A DNA stretch of 46,256 nt from Myxococcota bacterium (GTDB lineage Bacteria; Myxococcota_A; Polyangia; JAAYKL01): the NCBI GenBank assembly GCA_030065855.1, contig JASJCT010000070.1, positions 1 through 46,256 on the forward strand, written 5' to 3'. The position numbers and the translations under genes are program-made. Position 1 is the stretch's first letter; the number at the start of each line of letters is the position of its first letter. This document shows positions 24,961-33,592 of this stretch, in pieces. The notes under the pieces were generated by a model. That model saw only the letters and a program-made list of their open reading frames with translations, ran no database searches and was not told where the DNA came from.

Positions 24961-26559
24961 ATGAGAACATATCTAATTAAACCAACGCTACTGGCGGTAA
25001 CCTTTTTGTTTGTTCATGCCTGTGGGGGTAACGATTCAGAGATAGAAGGGGTATGCGTTCCCTGGGAGACACGACTCTGCGCATGCGAAAATAACAGCAT
25101 CGGTGTCCAGTTATGCAATGCAGACGGAACAGGGTGGTATGCGTGCCTATGCGACACTATTGACACAGACACAGACACTGACACCGATACTGACACTGAC
25201 ACTGACACCGATACTGACACTGACACCGATACTGACACTGACACCGATACTGACACTGACACTGATACCGATACTGATACTGACATCGATACCGATACTG
25301 ACACTGACACCGATACTAATACTGACACTGACACAGGCACTGATACGGGCACCGATACTGACACCGGCATTGACACCGATACCAATACCGACACGGAAAC
25401 TGAGTGCAATCCAACGGATCCTTGCTGCGATGACAATGGGGGTTACGAATCCGTGGGCACGGTCTGCGGCACAGATATCTGTCCGCTAGATACGTGCACT
25501 GGCAGCGGTGCTAGCCTTGCCTTTAATGATTATCCAGGGACGTGCGACTTGACCTGCGATGGTGCAGGCACCTGCGATGACTCCTGCACTTGCGAGGTAG
25601 TCACGATAAACTGCCAGGTGGGCACTCAAAATGAGTGTTGTGAAGCCACCTGTGATACTTCCTTAGGGTGTGGCTCGATCGAGAGCCCGGGTTCTTGTCC
25701 AGATGTGTGCGCTGAAGGGACGACATCCATCTCTATCAACAGGGGCTGCAATGGATGTGGGGACAACGCGGCTGACGGCACCTGCTCAGCCGGTACATCC
25801 ATTATCTGTTCGGACATCAACTCTCCTAGCGCTTGCACCTCTCATGAATGCGGGGGCACTACCTACTATTGCCACGGCAAGGGCGGCGATTGGGAATGGC
25901 GACTGACCGAATCGATAGACGACTGCGGGGATGGATGCTGCAAAGGCAGCGAGAACAGCGCCAGTTGTCCAGAGGATTGCGGATGTGGCGATGGCACGTG
26001 CGATACGGGCGAGACCATATGCAATTGTCCAATAGACTGCCCGGATCCCCCCCTGGATGTGACGTGGGATGACAGTAAAGAGGGATGGACCGTTGACCCT
26101 ATACTAAATAACGGTTGGAGGCGCGCCGTGGCGTCGCTTCCTATGATCAACTGTGAGGATTCGTGGCAAACAGACATGCATTATCAATTTAATGGCGATT
26201 TCTTTTTTGGGAACAACTACTCTCATACGCTTCATTCACCCACATTTGACCTAACCGGGTGCGACGCGGCGCATCTCTCCTTTGATCTGGCCTTTCACGA
26301 ATACTCGACTGACGTATCCTATCCCCCAAATATCCTCGAAGTGACGTGTTACGATGGTTCCGCCTGGCAGACCATTGCTACGTTTGACGAAACAGATCCC
26401 GCCTATGAAATTTTTTGCTACGAACTCCCCCAGGATTTGGCCTTACCTGCTGCTTGTACGAATCACAGCACAGCGAGAATCGCCTTTACTGCCTCTGGCG
26501 AGGATGCGAATGAAATCATCTCATGGCACATCGACAATCTCACGGTCGCACAGCCCTAG
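24961..26559 (+). CDS. Asp-Thr stalk lipoprotein with Cys-rich region and C-terminal jelly-roll-like domain
   Basis: Lipoprotein (signal ending FVHACGG) of 532 residues. A short Cys-containing head (CVPWETRLCACENNS) is followed by about 80 residues of alternating Asp and Thr (residues 65-147), an extended acidic, glycosylatable-looking stalk. A long Cys-rich section (about 150-370) with repeated CDNSCTC and CGDGTCDTGE-like elements follows. The last 170 residues (WDDSKEGWTVDP to ISWHIDNLTVAQP) resemble a MAM/jelly-roll-type binding module. A surface display or adhesion role is inferred. The ATG at 24961 is chosen for GGAG eight bases upstream. The stop codon lies only 20 bases from the convergent ftsZ stop. 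Confidence 0.8.
   Translation: MRTYLIKPTLLAVTFLFVHACGGNDSEIEGVCVPWETRLCACENNSIGVQLCNADGTGWYACLCDTIDTDTDTDTDTDTDTDTDTDTDTDTDTDTDTDTDTDTDTDTDIDTDTDTDTDTNTDTDTGTDTGTDTDTGIDTDTNTDTETECNPTDPCCDDNGGYESVGTVCGTDICPLDTCTGSGASLAFNDYPGTCDLTCDGAGTCDDSCTCEVVTINCQVGTQNECCEATCDTSLGCGSIESPGSCPDVCAEGTTSISINRGCNGCGDNAADGTCSAGTSIICSDINSPSACTSHECGGTTYYCHGKGGDWEWRLTESIDDCGDGCCKGSENSASCPEDCGCGDGTCDTGETICNCPIDCPDPPLDVTWDDSKEGWTVDPILNNGWRRAVASLPMINCEDSWQTDMHYQFNGDFFFGNNYSHTLHSPTFDLTGCDAAHLSFDLAFHEYSTDVSYPPNILEVTCYDGSAWQTIATFDETDPAYEIFCYELPQDLALPAACTNHSTARIAFTASGEDANEIISWHIDNLTVAQP
25153..25401 (+). repeat. In-frame 6-base tandem repeat encoding the Asp-Thr stalk
   Basis: About 40 units of GA(C/T)AC(A/C/T) with minor variants (ATT, AAT, GGC codons). 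Because each unit is six bases, gain or loss of units changes stalk length without a frameshift. The same DNA is open in another forward frame and on the reverse strand, producing spurious Leu-Thr and Ser-Val strings. It is a low-complexity coding repeat; there are no unique spacers, so it is not a CRISPR array. Confidence 0.95.
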
Positions 26560-26579
26560 GGGTAGAGGATAAGGAGAGA

Positions 26580-27779
26580 CTACTCGGTTTGCTTTCGGAT
26601 AAAGGCGGGAATGTCGAGATCGCTTTCGTTTCTCGCTGCGTGTCGGATGGTAGAGACGCGGCCGCTGGCTGTTACTTGTACTTGCTCCGCAGGTTCGCTC
26701 GGCCGACCCGCTTGCACGGCCCCAGGGGGGTGGCTGCCGTATTCGGATATCCTGCCCTGCAAGTAGCTCGATCTCCCAGAACCGCGGACCCCCTGACGCC
26801 CCTGTGCCTCTAATCGCTCGTCCTCAATATGAAATCCCGTTGCAATGACGGTTATTTTCACCTCGTCGCAGGGCTCGTCAAGCGTCACATACCCGAAGAT
26901 GATGTGCGCATCCTCGTGGGCTGAGTCCTCGATCATACTGACCGCATCGCTCACTTCCATCATTGTCAGATCCGGTCCACCGGTGATGTTGATGAGAATG
27001 CCCCGCGCACCGTCTATGGCCACATCCTCGAGCAAGGGGCTGTTTATCGCCATCTCTGCCGCATCGATGGCCCGCCGCTCACCAGTACCGTATCCAGTCC
27101 CCATTAGGGCGCGCCCCCGACTGGTCATGATGGTCCGCACATCTGCAAAGTCCACATTGATGTCGCCGCGAATCGTGATCAGGTCGGAGATCCCTCGGAC
27201 CGCGTTGGACAGCACCCTGTCGGCCACGCGAAACGCGTCCTTAATTGTCAATGAATTGTCGAGGGCGAGGAGCCGCTCGTTTGGTATCGTGATCAGGGTG
27301 TCCACACCTTCGCCGAGTTGCTCCATGCCCTCTTCGGCGATGCGGCCTCGCTTCCGCCCCTCGAATCGAAAGGGCTTGGTCACGACCCCAACGGTGAGCG
27401 CACCCACTTCCCGGCTGACCTGCGCAACGATCGGCGCTGCGCCTGTACCGGTGCCGCCACCCATACCAGCTGCCACAAACACCATATCTGCACCGGCAAG
27501 CACTTCTTCTAACCGGTTCACGTCCTCGAGCGCTGCTTTGCGCCCGTGTTCCGGTATACCGCCCGCGCCAAGGCCCTTGGTCAGGCTGGATCCGATCTGC
27601 ATTTTGATCGGCGCAGGATTCGCCTCCAGTGCCTGAGAATCCGTGTTGATGGCGATGAAATCAACGCCGTCCATCTGCTCCGCGATCATATTGGCAATCG
27701 CGTTGCCACCCCCACCCCCTACGCCAATCACTTTGATCTTGGCCTGTTGTTGCTCGTACTCTCCCAGCTCAATATGCAT
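26580..27779 (-). CDS. ftsZ: Cell division GTPase FtsZ
   Basis: Tubulin-like GTPase that forms the division ring. Motifs: N-terminal KIKVIGVGGGGGNAIANM, the GTP-binding loop GMGGGTGTGAAPIVA, the ERLLALDNSLT region, and the T7 loop (NVDFADVRTIM) whose Asp stimulates GTP hydrolysis in the neighbouring subunit. A flexible linker (about 320-385) leads to the conserved C-terminal peptide DLDIPAFIRKQ that binds FtsA and other partners. The length of 399 is normal. It is the last gene of the dcw cluster. The ATG has GGGAGG seven bases upstream. The convergent stalk lipoprotein gene ends 20 bases beyond its stop with no clear terminator between. Confidence 0.98.
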   Translation of the reverse strand: MHIELGEYEQQQAKIKVIGVGGGGGNAIANMIAEQMDGVDFIAINTDSQALEANPAPIKMQIGSSLTKGLGAGGIPEHGRKAALEDVNRLEEVLAGADMVFVAAGMGGGTGTGAAPIVAQVSREVGALTVGVVTKPFRFEGRKRGRIAEEGMEQLGEGVDTLITIPNERLLALDNSLTIKDAFRVADRVLSNAVRGISDLITIRGDINVDFADVRTIMTSRGRALMGTGYGTGERRAIDAAEMAINSPLLEDVAIDGARGILINITGGPDLTMMEVSDAVSMIEDSAHEDAHIIFGYVTLDEPCDEVKITVIATGFHIEDERLEAQGRQGVRGSGRSSYLQGRISEYGSHPPGAVQAGRPSEPAEQVQVTASGRVSTIRHAARNESDLDIPAFIRKQTE

Positions 27780-27884
27780 GGCGTCCTCCCGAAAATCTGC
27801 CAGTTCTTCCGATCTCTCTCATCTGGCTGTTCCCGCCAGTCCCGGTGCTCGTGCACAAAGGACTGCGCCTCGCGAAAACAACCG

Positions 27885-29117
27885 CTAAAAAACCTCTTTA
27901 AACCATTCCGTCATCCGTCCAAAGACCTTGTCGAAAACCCGGTCCTCTCGGACTTTGAAAATACTCTTTCGTTCGCCGGCGAATGCCGCGCCGTAATTCA
28001 CCAGGCCAGACCCGGTGGCGTAGATGGGGCTCTCCACCATGTCCTTCATGCCACCAAACCCAAAGGGAACCCCCCTTCGAACCGGGAGTCCGGTAATTTG
28101 CTCAGCCGCTTCTGTAATGCCCTCGAGTAAGGTCGTACCACCGGTAATAACCAGCCCAGATGCCAATAGATCCGCATATCCAGAGTCGAGAATCGCCCGG
28201 TGAATGAGGGAGAATATCTCCTCCACCCTCGGCTCAATGATGTGTGCGAGCACCTGTCTGGGCTGCTCGGTCGGCGGCCTGCCGCCCACACTGGGCACTT
28301 CCATGACTTCGTCGGGGCTCACCAGGCGAATGAGGGCGCTGCCGCAGCGCTGCTTGATCCGCTCTGCCTCTGCCTTGGGTGTTCTAAGGCCCAGTGCAAT
28401 GTCGTTTGTCAAGTGCTGACCGCCCACGGATATGACAGATGTGTGAACCACGGCCCCGTCGACAAAAATGACCAGGTCTGTAGTGCCGCCCCCGATGTCC
28501 ACCAGCGCAACGCCTAGCTCCTTTTCGTCCTCGTGCAGCACCGATTCTGAAGATGCGATTTGCTCGAGCACAATATCAGCGACATTTAGACCGCACCGCT
28601 GTGCGCACTTAACGATATTTTGTGCAGAGGTGACCGCGCCGGTCACGATATGTACCTTTGCCTCCAACCGCACACCGCACATACCAAGGGGATCGCGAAT
28701 GCCATCCTGATCGTCGACTACATAACCCTGCGGGATGGCGTGGATCACCTCCCGATCCAGGGGAATGGCCACGGCCTTGGCCTGATCCAGTACCCGCGCG
28801 ATATCCTCATTGGCGATCTCCCTGTCCTTAACTGCGACAATGCCGTTATTATTAAAGGAACTGATGTGCCCACCGGCAATGCCCGCAAAGACAGTCGAAA
28901 TATCGCAGCCAGCCATTTGCTCGGCTTCTTCTATGGCCTTTGTAATCGAAGTACAGGTGGCGTCGATATTCACAACCACGCCCTTGTGCAACCCAGCAGA
29001 CGGATGAGATCCGATGCCGATGATGTCAATGCCTTCATCGACAGTTTCCCCGACAACCGCGGCGACCTTTGTCGTCCCGATATCCAACCCTACGATGATC
29101 TCCCCTTGTCTTGCCAT
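27885..29117 (-). CDS. ftsA: Cell division protein FtsA
   Basis: Actin-like ATPase that tethers FtsZ to the inner membrane. The phosphate-1 motif is VGLDIGTTKVAAVVGE, the SHS2/1C domain follows (about 85-160), the phosphate-2 motif is ALVDIGGGTTDLVIFVDG, and the adenosine motif GLVITGGTTLLEGI is intact. The C-terminal amphipathic membrane helix (VFGRMTEWFKEVF) is clearly visible. The length of 410 is normal. The ATG at 29117 is chosen (AGGG eight bases upstream) over a GTG two codons earlier. It lies between ftsQ (74-base gap) and ftsZ (105-base gap), the normal order. Confidence 0.97.
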   Translation of the reverse strand: MARQGEIIVGLDIGTTKVAAVVGETVDEGIDIIGIGSHPSAGLHKGVVVNIDATCTSITKAIEEAEQMAGCDISTVFAGIAGGHISSFNNNGIVAVKDREIANEDIARVLDQAKAVAIPLDREVIHAIPQGYVVDDQDGIRDPLGMCGVRLEAKVHIVTGAVTSAQNIVKCAQRCGLNVADIVLEQIASSESVLHEDEKELGVALVDIGGGTTDLVIFVDGAVVHTSVISVGGQHLTNDIALGLRTPKAEAERIKQRCGSALIRLVSPDEVMEVPSVGGRPPTEQPRQVLAHIIEPRVEEIFSLIHRAILDSGYADLLASGLVITGGTTLLEGITEAAEQITGLPVRRGVPFGFGGMKDMVESPIYATGSGLVNYGAAFAGERKSIFKVREDRVFDKVFGRMTEWFKEVF

Positions 29118-29191
29118 GTGCACACCCTGCGTTTGTTCTATCTAAGTCAGGAATACTTCTCAGTTTAAGTTCTCATGCCACCGGCCCGTAA

Positions 29192-30166
29192 TCAAATTTT
29201 TGACATTCTTTTTTGTGGATCAGACGTCGAAATTCTCTCGGTCACCGCTTCTGACGCCGCCTCTGGTACGATCGAGGGGCTCGGTTTCAATCTTACTGTG
29301 ACTTTATTAGGCCGACTGCTGTTATCGAAAAATATCATTTCCGCTTGTTTTCCTTCGTTTCGCAGGCGGCGTAGGAGCACCGCCAATCGCTTGAGTTTCT
29401 TGCGGTAGGGGCCTTTTCCAAAGCGCACATAGACCTGCTCGCCATCAAGGACCAAAGAAAGGCTACCATCCACCTCGTGGTGGATTTCCGCAAGCGGAGC
29501 GGTCTTTCCCAGACCCATCTTGCGATATCGCTTGGCAAGATCGAGGGCATCGCGGATAGACGCGACAATCGTCTCCTTATCTGACGCGAATTCTTTGCGT
29601 GGAAATCCCGTCAACATGGGAAAGGGGATGGGATCTCCTGTCACCCACCGTTTGAACACGTCACCCAAATCATCTACCAGGTAGGGAACATCAAACAAAA
29701 CCATTGCCACTGCCCGGCGCTCGGTGATCGTCACGTCAACGCTTCTGGGCAGTCTCCTTTTCACTGCTGCTTCCAGGATCCAGAGGTGGTCTTCCAGGTT
29801 TTTTTTCGCGCGCTCGCAGTCGATGGTGAAGATATTGCTGCCCGTTTTGATGCGGGCAGCTGCCAGAATGTCGTCCTCGGTAAGACGGCGCAATCCCTTT
29901 ATCTCGAATTCCGTTGCGGCAAAATAGGGGGACGTCGTGGCATGTCGATACGCTGCAAACCCCGCCCAGAGGGTGGCAGCGGTGATCGCAGCTGAGGCGG
30001 CAATCCGCAGGGTCGCCATGAGGATCCGCTTGCCACGAGCCTTTGCCCCACCTGTACCTTCCGCTCCATCTGCTGCGGTCTCTTCGATTGATGGTCTGGA
30101 GCGACGCCGATTCGGCGGCAAGGGCGGGGTCTTGTCAGCGCTACTTTTTCGACGAAAGAATGTCAC
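29192..30166 (-). CDS. ftsQ: Cell division protein FtsQ
   Basis: Bitopic inner-membrane divisome protein that links FtsL/FtsB and FtsI/FtsW. A basic, disordered cytoplasmic tail (about 1-45) precedes one membrane helix (IAASAAITAATLWAGFAAY). A POTRA domain follows (YFAATEFEIKGLRRLTEDDI, then ANIKTG-like ARIKTGSNIFTIDC and RRLPRSVDVTITERRAVAMV), then the FtsQ beta domain with LVDDLGDVFKRW. The length of 324 is somewhat long because of the extended tail. The ATG overlaps the murG stop by four bases (ATGA), so murC, murB and ddl, which usually lie between murG and ftsQ, are truly absent here. Confidence 0.95.
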   Translation of the reverse strand: MTFFRRKSSADKTPPLPPNRRRSRPSIEETAADGAEGTGGAKARGKRILMATLRIAASAAITAATLWAGFAAYRHATTSPYFAATEFEIKGLRRLTEDDILAAARIKTGSNIFTIDCERAKKNLEDHLWILEAAVKRRLPRSVDVTITERRAVAMVLFDVPYLVDDLGDVFKRWVTGDPIPFPMLTGFPRKEFASDKETIVASIRDALDLAKRYRKMGLGKTAPLAEIHHEVDGSLSLVLDGEQVYVRFGKGPYRKKLKRLAVLLRRLRNEGKQAEMIFFDNSSRPNKVTVRLKPSPSIVPEAASEAVTERISTSDPQKRMSKI

Positions 30167-31257
30167 GGCCCACCTCTGGCGAGGCGATGGAGGTGTTCTG
30201 CGATGTGGGCCGCAGCATCTGGCTTGCCCAAGGCAGCAGCGGCCTCAGACGCCTGACGTCGGCGGTCTGCATCTCGCACGAACGCATTTATCGCTCTGGC
30301 CATCTCTGAACTGTTACCCCCTTGCCCATCCAGCAGGATGGCAGCATCGGCGCGCACCATTGCCGCTGCATTGCGCGCCTGCTGATTGTCTGAATGGTGC
30401 GGATAGGGCAAAAAGACGGCCGGCAATCCAACGGCTGTGAGCTCTGCCACGGTGGTGGCACCAGCCCTGCCGATAACCAGATCCGCCCGTGCATACGCAC
30501 CGGCCATATCATCGATAAACGGAACAACCTCGGCCTCAATACCCGCATCCCTGTAGCTGGACGCGACCCAATCGAGGTTGCGTCGATTGCATTGGTGCAG
30601 CACGGTGACACATCCCCACAGCGCAGCCTCTTTCATTGCCACTGGCACCTGCCTATCGATATCCCGCGCCCCTTGGCTGCCGCCTGTTACCAGGATGTGA
30701 ATCAGCCCCTCTGCCCGATCGATGCGACGTGCCCTCACCTTTGCAATGTCTCTGCTCACAGGGTTTCCCGTTACTTCTATCTTACTGGCGGGAAATGCAG
30801 CAGCAGTCTCCTCGTAAGCGATAAACGCCTTGTCCACAAAGCGCGCGAGCAACTGATTGGTAAGACCGACGGTTGCATTCTGTTCCAGCAAGGCTGTCTT
30901 AAGCCCGATAAGCCGCGCGGCCATCACCACCGGTCCGGCAACGTATCCACCCACTCCCAAAACCACATTCGGGCGCAGTCTCTTTAAGAGGAATGCGGCC
31001 TGGGCAACAGCCGAGGGCAGGAGCACAAGGCCGGTAAAGACCCCCTTTATATCCTCGCCCACAAGGGGACGAACGCGAATGAAATCAATGCCAAACCCGG
31101 CAAGCGGGACAAGGCGGGCTTCGAGGCGATCCGCTGATCCCACAAACCGGGCAGATCCACCCATTTGAACAATCTCTCGGGCGGCGGCAATGGCCGGGAT
31201 CACATGTCCACCTGTGCCCCCGCCGGCAAACACCACCTTTGGAAACGCCCCGTTCAT
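30163..31257 (-). CDS. murG: Lipid II synthase (GlcNAc transferase) MurG
   Basis: Peripheral inner-membrane glycosyltransferase that adds GlcNAc from UDP-GlcNAc to lipid I. The N-terminal glycine loop VFAGGGTGGHVIPAIAAARE, the second loop GVGGYVAGPVVMAARLIG, LLEQNATVGLTNQLLARF, VTGGSQGARDID, and the UDP-binding C-terminal GRAGATTVAELTAVGLPAVF and PYPHHSDNQQARNA are all present. The length of 364 is normal. It overlaps ftsW and ftsQ by four bases each, indicating coupled translation within the dcw operon. Confidence 0.98.
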   Translation of the reverse strand: MNGAFPKVVFAGGGTGGHVIPAIAAAREIVQMGGSARFVGSADRLEARLVPLAGFGIDFIRVRPLVGEDIKGVFTGLVLLPSAVAQAAFLLKRLRPNVVLGVGGYVAGPVVMAARLIGLKTALLEQNATVGLTNQLLARFVDKAFIAYEETAAAFPASKIEVTGNPVSRDIAKVRARRIDRAEGLIHILVTGGSQGARDIDRQVPVAMKEAALWGCVTVLHQCNRRNLDWVASSYRDAGIEAEVVPFIDDMAGAYARADLVIGRAGATTVAELTAVGLPAVFLPYPHHSDNQQARNAAAMVRADAAILLDGQGGNSSEMARAINAFVRDADRRRQASEAAAALGKPDAAAHIAEHLHRLARGGP

Positions 31258-32453
31258 CCCGCCTCACCCGTTGCATTGCTTGCGCGCCGCCTGTTCTTTG
31301 TGCCCCTGTCAATGGCCGGGGCATCCATCTCCCCGCTGTACGATCGGGAAATGTTGAGCAGGATACCAACCGCATAGAGGGACATGATCAGCGCTGTTCC
31401 GCCGTAGCTGACAAACGGCAGGTTGAGCCCCTTTGTCGGCAACAATCCCATGGCCACCGCCAGATTGGCGAGTACTTGAACCCCAAGGAGACTGGTGATG
31501 CCGAATCCCACATAAGTGCCGAATTCACTCCGTGCCCTAAAGGCAATGACCGTACCGCGGGCAATAGCCACGGCAAAGAGGCAGATCAGTCCGAAGATAC
31601 CAAGGACGCCCAGTTCTTCTGCGATAATGGCCGCGATAAAGTCGTTATGGGCCTCTGGCAAAAAGAAGAATTTTTGTAGACCATCACCAAGCCCGGTACC
31701 GAAAAAGCCGCCTGAACCAAATCCAAAGAGGGATTGGGTGAGTTGATAGCCGTGATCGTAGCGATTTGAAATTGGGTCTAAGAACGCCAAAATGCGCTTG
31801 AGTCGATACTCAGAACCCGCAATCAAGTAGTAGGCAATAGGCGCCACGGCAATGCCCGCCAGCATCAAGTACGCGAGCTTGGCACCTGCCACAAATAAAA
31901 GGGCAAAGGTGACGACTGCAATCACAACAGCAGTGCCGAAGTCCGGCTGGGCCAAGCAAAGGAGGATCAGGACGCCTGGCACCAACAGGTGGGGCAGAAA
32001 GCCGATGGAAAAAGACTTGATCCTGTCGCTTTTCTTGGCCAGCGAGTAGGACAGCCAGAGGACAAGCGCGAGCTTTGCTATCTCCACGGGCTGCACCGTA
32101 ATGGGCCCAACGCCGATCCAGCGGGAAGCGCCGTTGATGGTTCGCCCAAGGGGGGTCTGGCACAGAATGAGGCCAAGGATGGCAAGCGCGAAAAACGGAT
32201 AGACGAGTTTTTCATAAAACTTGTAATTAATGCCAGAGCCGATCAGCATGGCCACGACACCCATAACAGCGTAAACAGATTGCCGAATGAGAAAATAGGT
32301 CGCGTCGTTCTGGTCTTGAGCCGCGCGAACAGCAGAGGCCGAATAAACCATCACCACACCCAGCCCGAGCAGGAGGATCACGCTGATAAACAGGGGCCTG
32401 TCAAACCGCTGTTCTCGATGTATCGCCGCTGTTGCTTCGCTCGTTGCTGCCAT
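31254..32453 (-). CDS. ftsW: Septal peptidoglycan glycosyltransferase FtsW
   Basis: SEDS-family polytopic membrane protein that polymerises lipid II at the septum with FtsI. About ten hydrophobic segments are visible beginning PLFISVILLLGLGVVMVYSA. Family motifs include GASRWIGVGPITVQPVEIAK, a VPGVLILLCLAQPDFGTAVV stretch whose Asp is the SEDS catalytic residue, FFLPEAHNDFIAAIIAEELG and LPFVSYGGTALIMSLYAVGI. The ATG at 32453 (GAGG five bases upstream, eight bases after the mraY stop) gives 399 residues; the longer open frame would run far into mraY. The neighbour usually found between mraY and ftsW, murD, is missing. Confidence 0.97.
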   Translation of the reverse strand: MAATSEATAAIHREQRFDRPLFISVILLLGLGVVMVYSASAVRAAQDQNDATYFLIRQSVYAVMGVVAMLIGSGINYKFYEKLVYPFFALAILGLILCQTPLGRTINGASRWIGVGPITVQPVEIAKLALVLWLSYSLAKKSDRIKSFSIGFLPHLLVPGVLILLCLAQPDFGTAVVIAVVTFALLFVAGAKLAYLMLAGIAVAPIAYYLIAGSEYRLKRILAFLDPISNRYDHGYQLTQSLFGFGSGGFFGTGLGDGLQKFFFLPEAHNDFIAAIIAEELGVLGIFGLICLFAVAIARGTVIAFRARSEFGTYVGFGITSLLGVQVLANLAVAMGLLPTKGLNLPFVSYGGTALIMSLYAVGILLNISRSYSGEMDAPAIDRGTKNRRRASNATGEAG

Positions 32454-32461
32454 GTGCACCT

Positions 32462-33589
32462 CTATCGAAGCTTTAGTGAACCGAGGGCCACGAGGGCCAG
32501 CATGATCGATATAATCCAAAATCGAACAATGATTTTCGGCTCGGCCCATCCCTTGAGCTCAAAATGGTGGTGAATCGGCGCCATTTTGAAAATCCGCTTG
32601 CCGGTTAACTTAAACGACACGACCTGTGTGACCACGGAGAGGGCCTCTAACACAAAGATACCGCCTAGAATGACCGACAAAAACTCATTTTTGGTCGTCA
32701 CGGCCAACATGCCCAAAGCGCCGCCAAGGGCCAGGGAGCCAACGTCTCCCATGAACACCTGCGCTGGAAAGGTGTTGTACCAGAGAAAACCAATGCCTGA
32801 ACCGATGATCGCACCGCAGAAAATGGTCAGCTCCTTGGCCAGGGGAACTGGCGGAATATCCAAGTAGATGGCAATGTTGATGCCAAAAAAGGACAGCCCG
32901 GCCATATATGCCAAAAACAAATACGTAAAGGCGTTGACCATGACCGGCCCGATCGCCAGCCCATCCAGGCCGTCTGTGAGGTTTACGGCATTGGACATGG
33001 CCACGACAACGAACGTGGCAAAGGGAATGTAGATCCATCCGGGCAGGGTAATGGGATGCTTGGCAAACGCGACAAAGGGCAGGGCCAAGCGATGACGGAT
33101 CATCATCCAATCATCGGGTAGGCCGCTGTCTGAAAACATGTAGAGAAAAATGACACCGGCAAGTGAAATCTGAAACAACAGCTTGAACTTCCCTGGCATG
33201 CCCCGACTGCTGTCGTATTTGATTTTCAGGTAGTCATCGATAAAACCGATAAGCCCATAGCCCACAGTCAGGGCCAGGGTCAGCCAGATGAAGTGGTTGT
33301 GCAGGTCTGCCCACAACACGGTAGACATGACCATGGCAAACAGAATGAGGGAACCGCCCATGGTCGGCGTGCCAGCTTTGGAAAAGTGGGTTGTGGGCCC
33401 GTCATCCCGAATGGCCTGGCCGATCTGGCGGGTTTGCAGGCGCCGGATAAACCAGGGAGACAGGGCAAAGCCGATGAACATGGCGGTCAACATGGCCGCG
33501 ATGACCCGAAATGGAACGTACCGCAGCACATTGAGCCAACCGAGCCACGGCGCTTCGAGCCTCAACGGATATAGCAGTTCATAGAGCAT
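32462..33589 (-). CDS. mraY: Phospho-MurNAc-pentapeptide transferase MraY
   Basis: Polytopic inner-membrane enzyme that transfers phospho-MurNAc-pentapeptide to undecaprenyl phosphate, forming lipid I. Conserved pieces: the substrate-binding GTPTMGGSLILFA, LIGFIDDYLKIKY with the Asp pair, AVNLTDGLDGLAIGPVMVNA, VFMGDVGSLALGGALGMLAV, and the C-terminal MAPIHHHFELKGWAEPKIIV histidine cluster. About ten membrane segments and 375 residues are as expected. It begins three bases after the murF stop and ends eight bases before ftsW. Confidence 0.98.
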   Translation of the reverse strand: MLYELLYPLRLEAPWLGWLNVLRYVPFRVIAAMLTAMFIGFALSPWFIRRLQTRQIGQAIRDDGPTTHFSKAGTPTMGGSLILFAMVMSTVLWADLHNHFIWLTLALTVGYGLIGFIDDYLKIKYDSSRGMPGKFKLLFQISLAGVIFLYMFSDSGLPDDWMMIRHRLALPFVAFAKHPITLPGWIYIPFATFVVVAMSNAVNLTDGLDGLAIGPVMVNAFTYLFLAYMAGLSFFGINIAIYLDIPPVPLAKELTIFCGAIIGSGIGFLWYNTFPAQVFMGDVGSLALGGALGMLAVTTKNEFLSVILGGIFVLEALSVVTQVVSFKLTGKRIFKMAPIHHHFELKGWAEPKIIVRFWIISIMLALVALGSLKLR

Positions 33590-33592
33590 TGC

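Noticed and set aside
25153..25401. Dense tandem repeat considered as a CRISPR array or satellite
   Set aside because: Units are 6 bases, contiguous, without unique spacers, and stay in frame within a lipoprotein gene.
26845..27636. 263-codon open frame antisense to ftsZ
   Set aside because: Ser/Arg/Pro-rich shadow of ftsZ codon bias, no ribosome-binding site and no family match.
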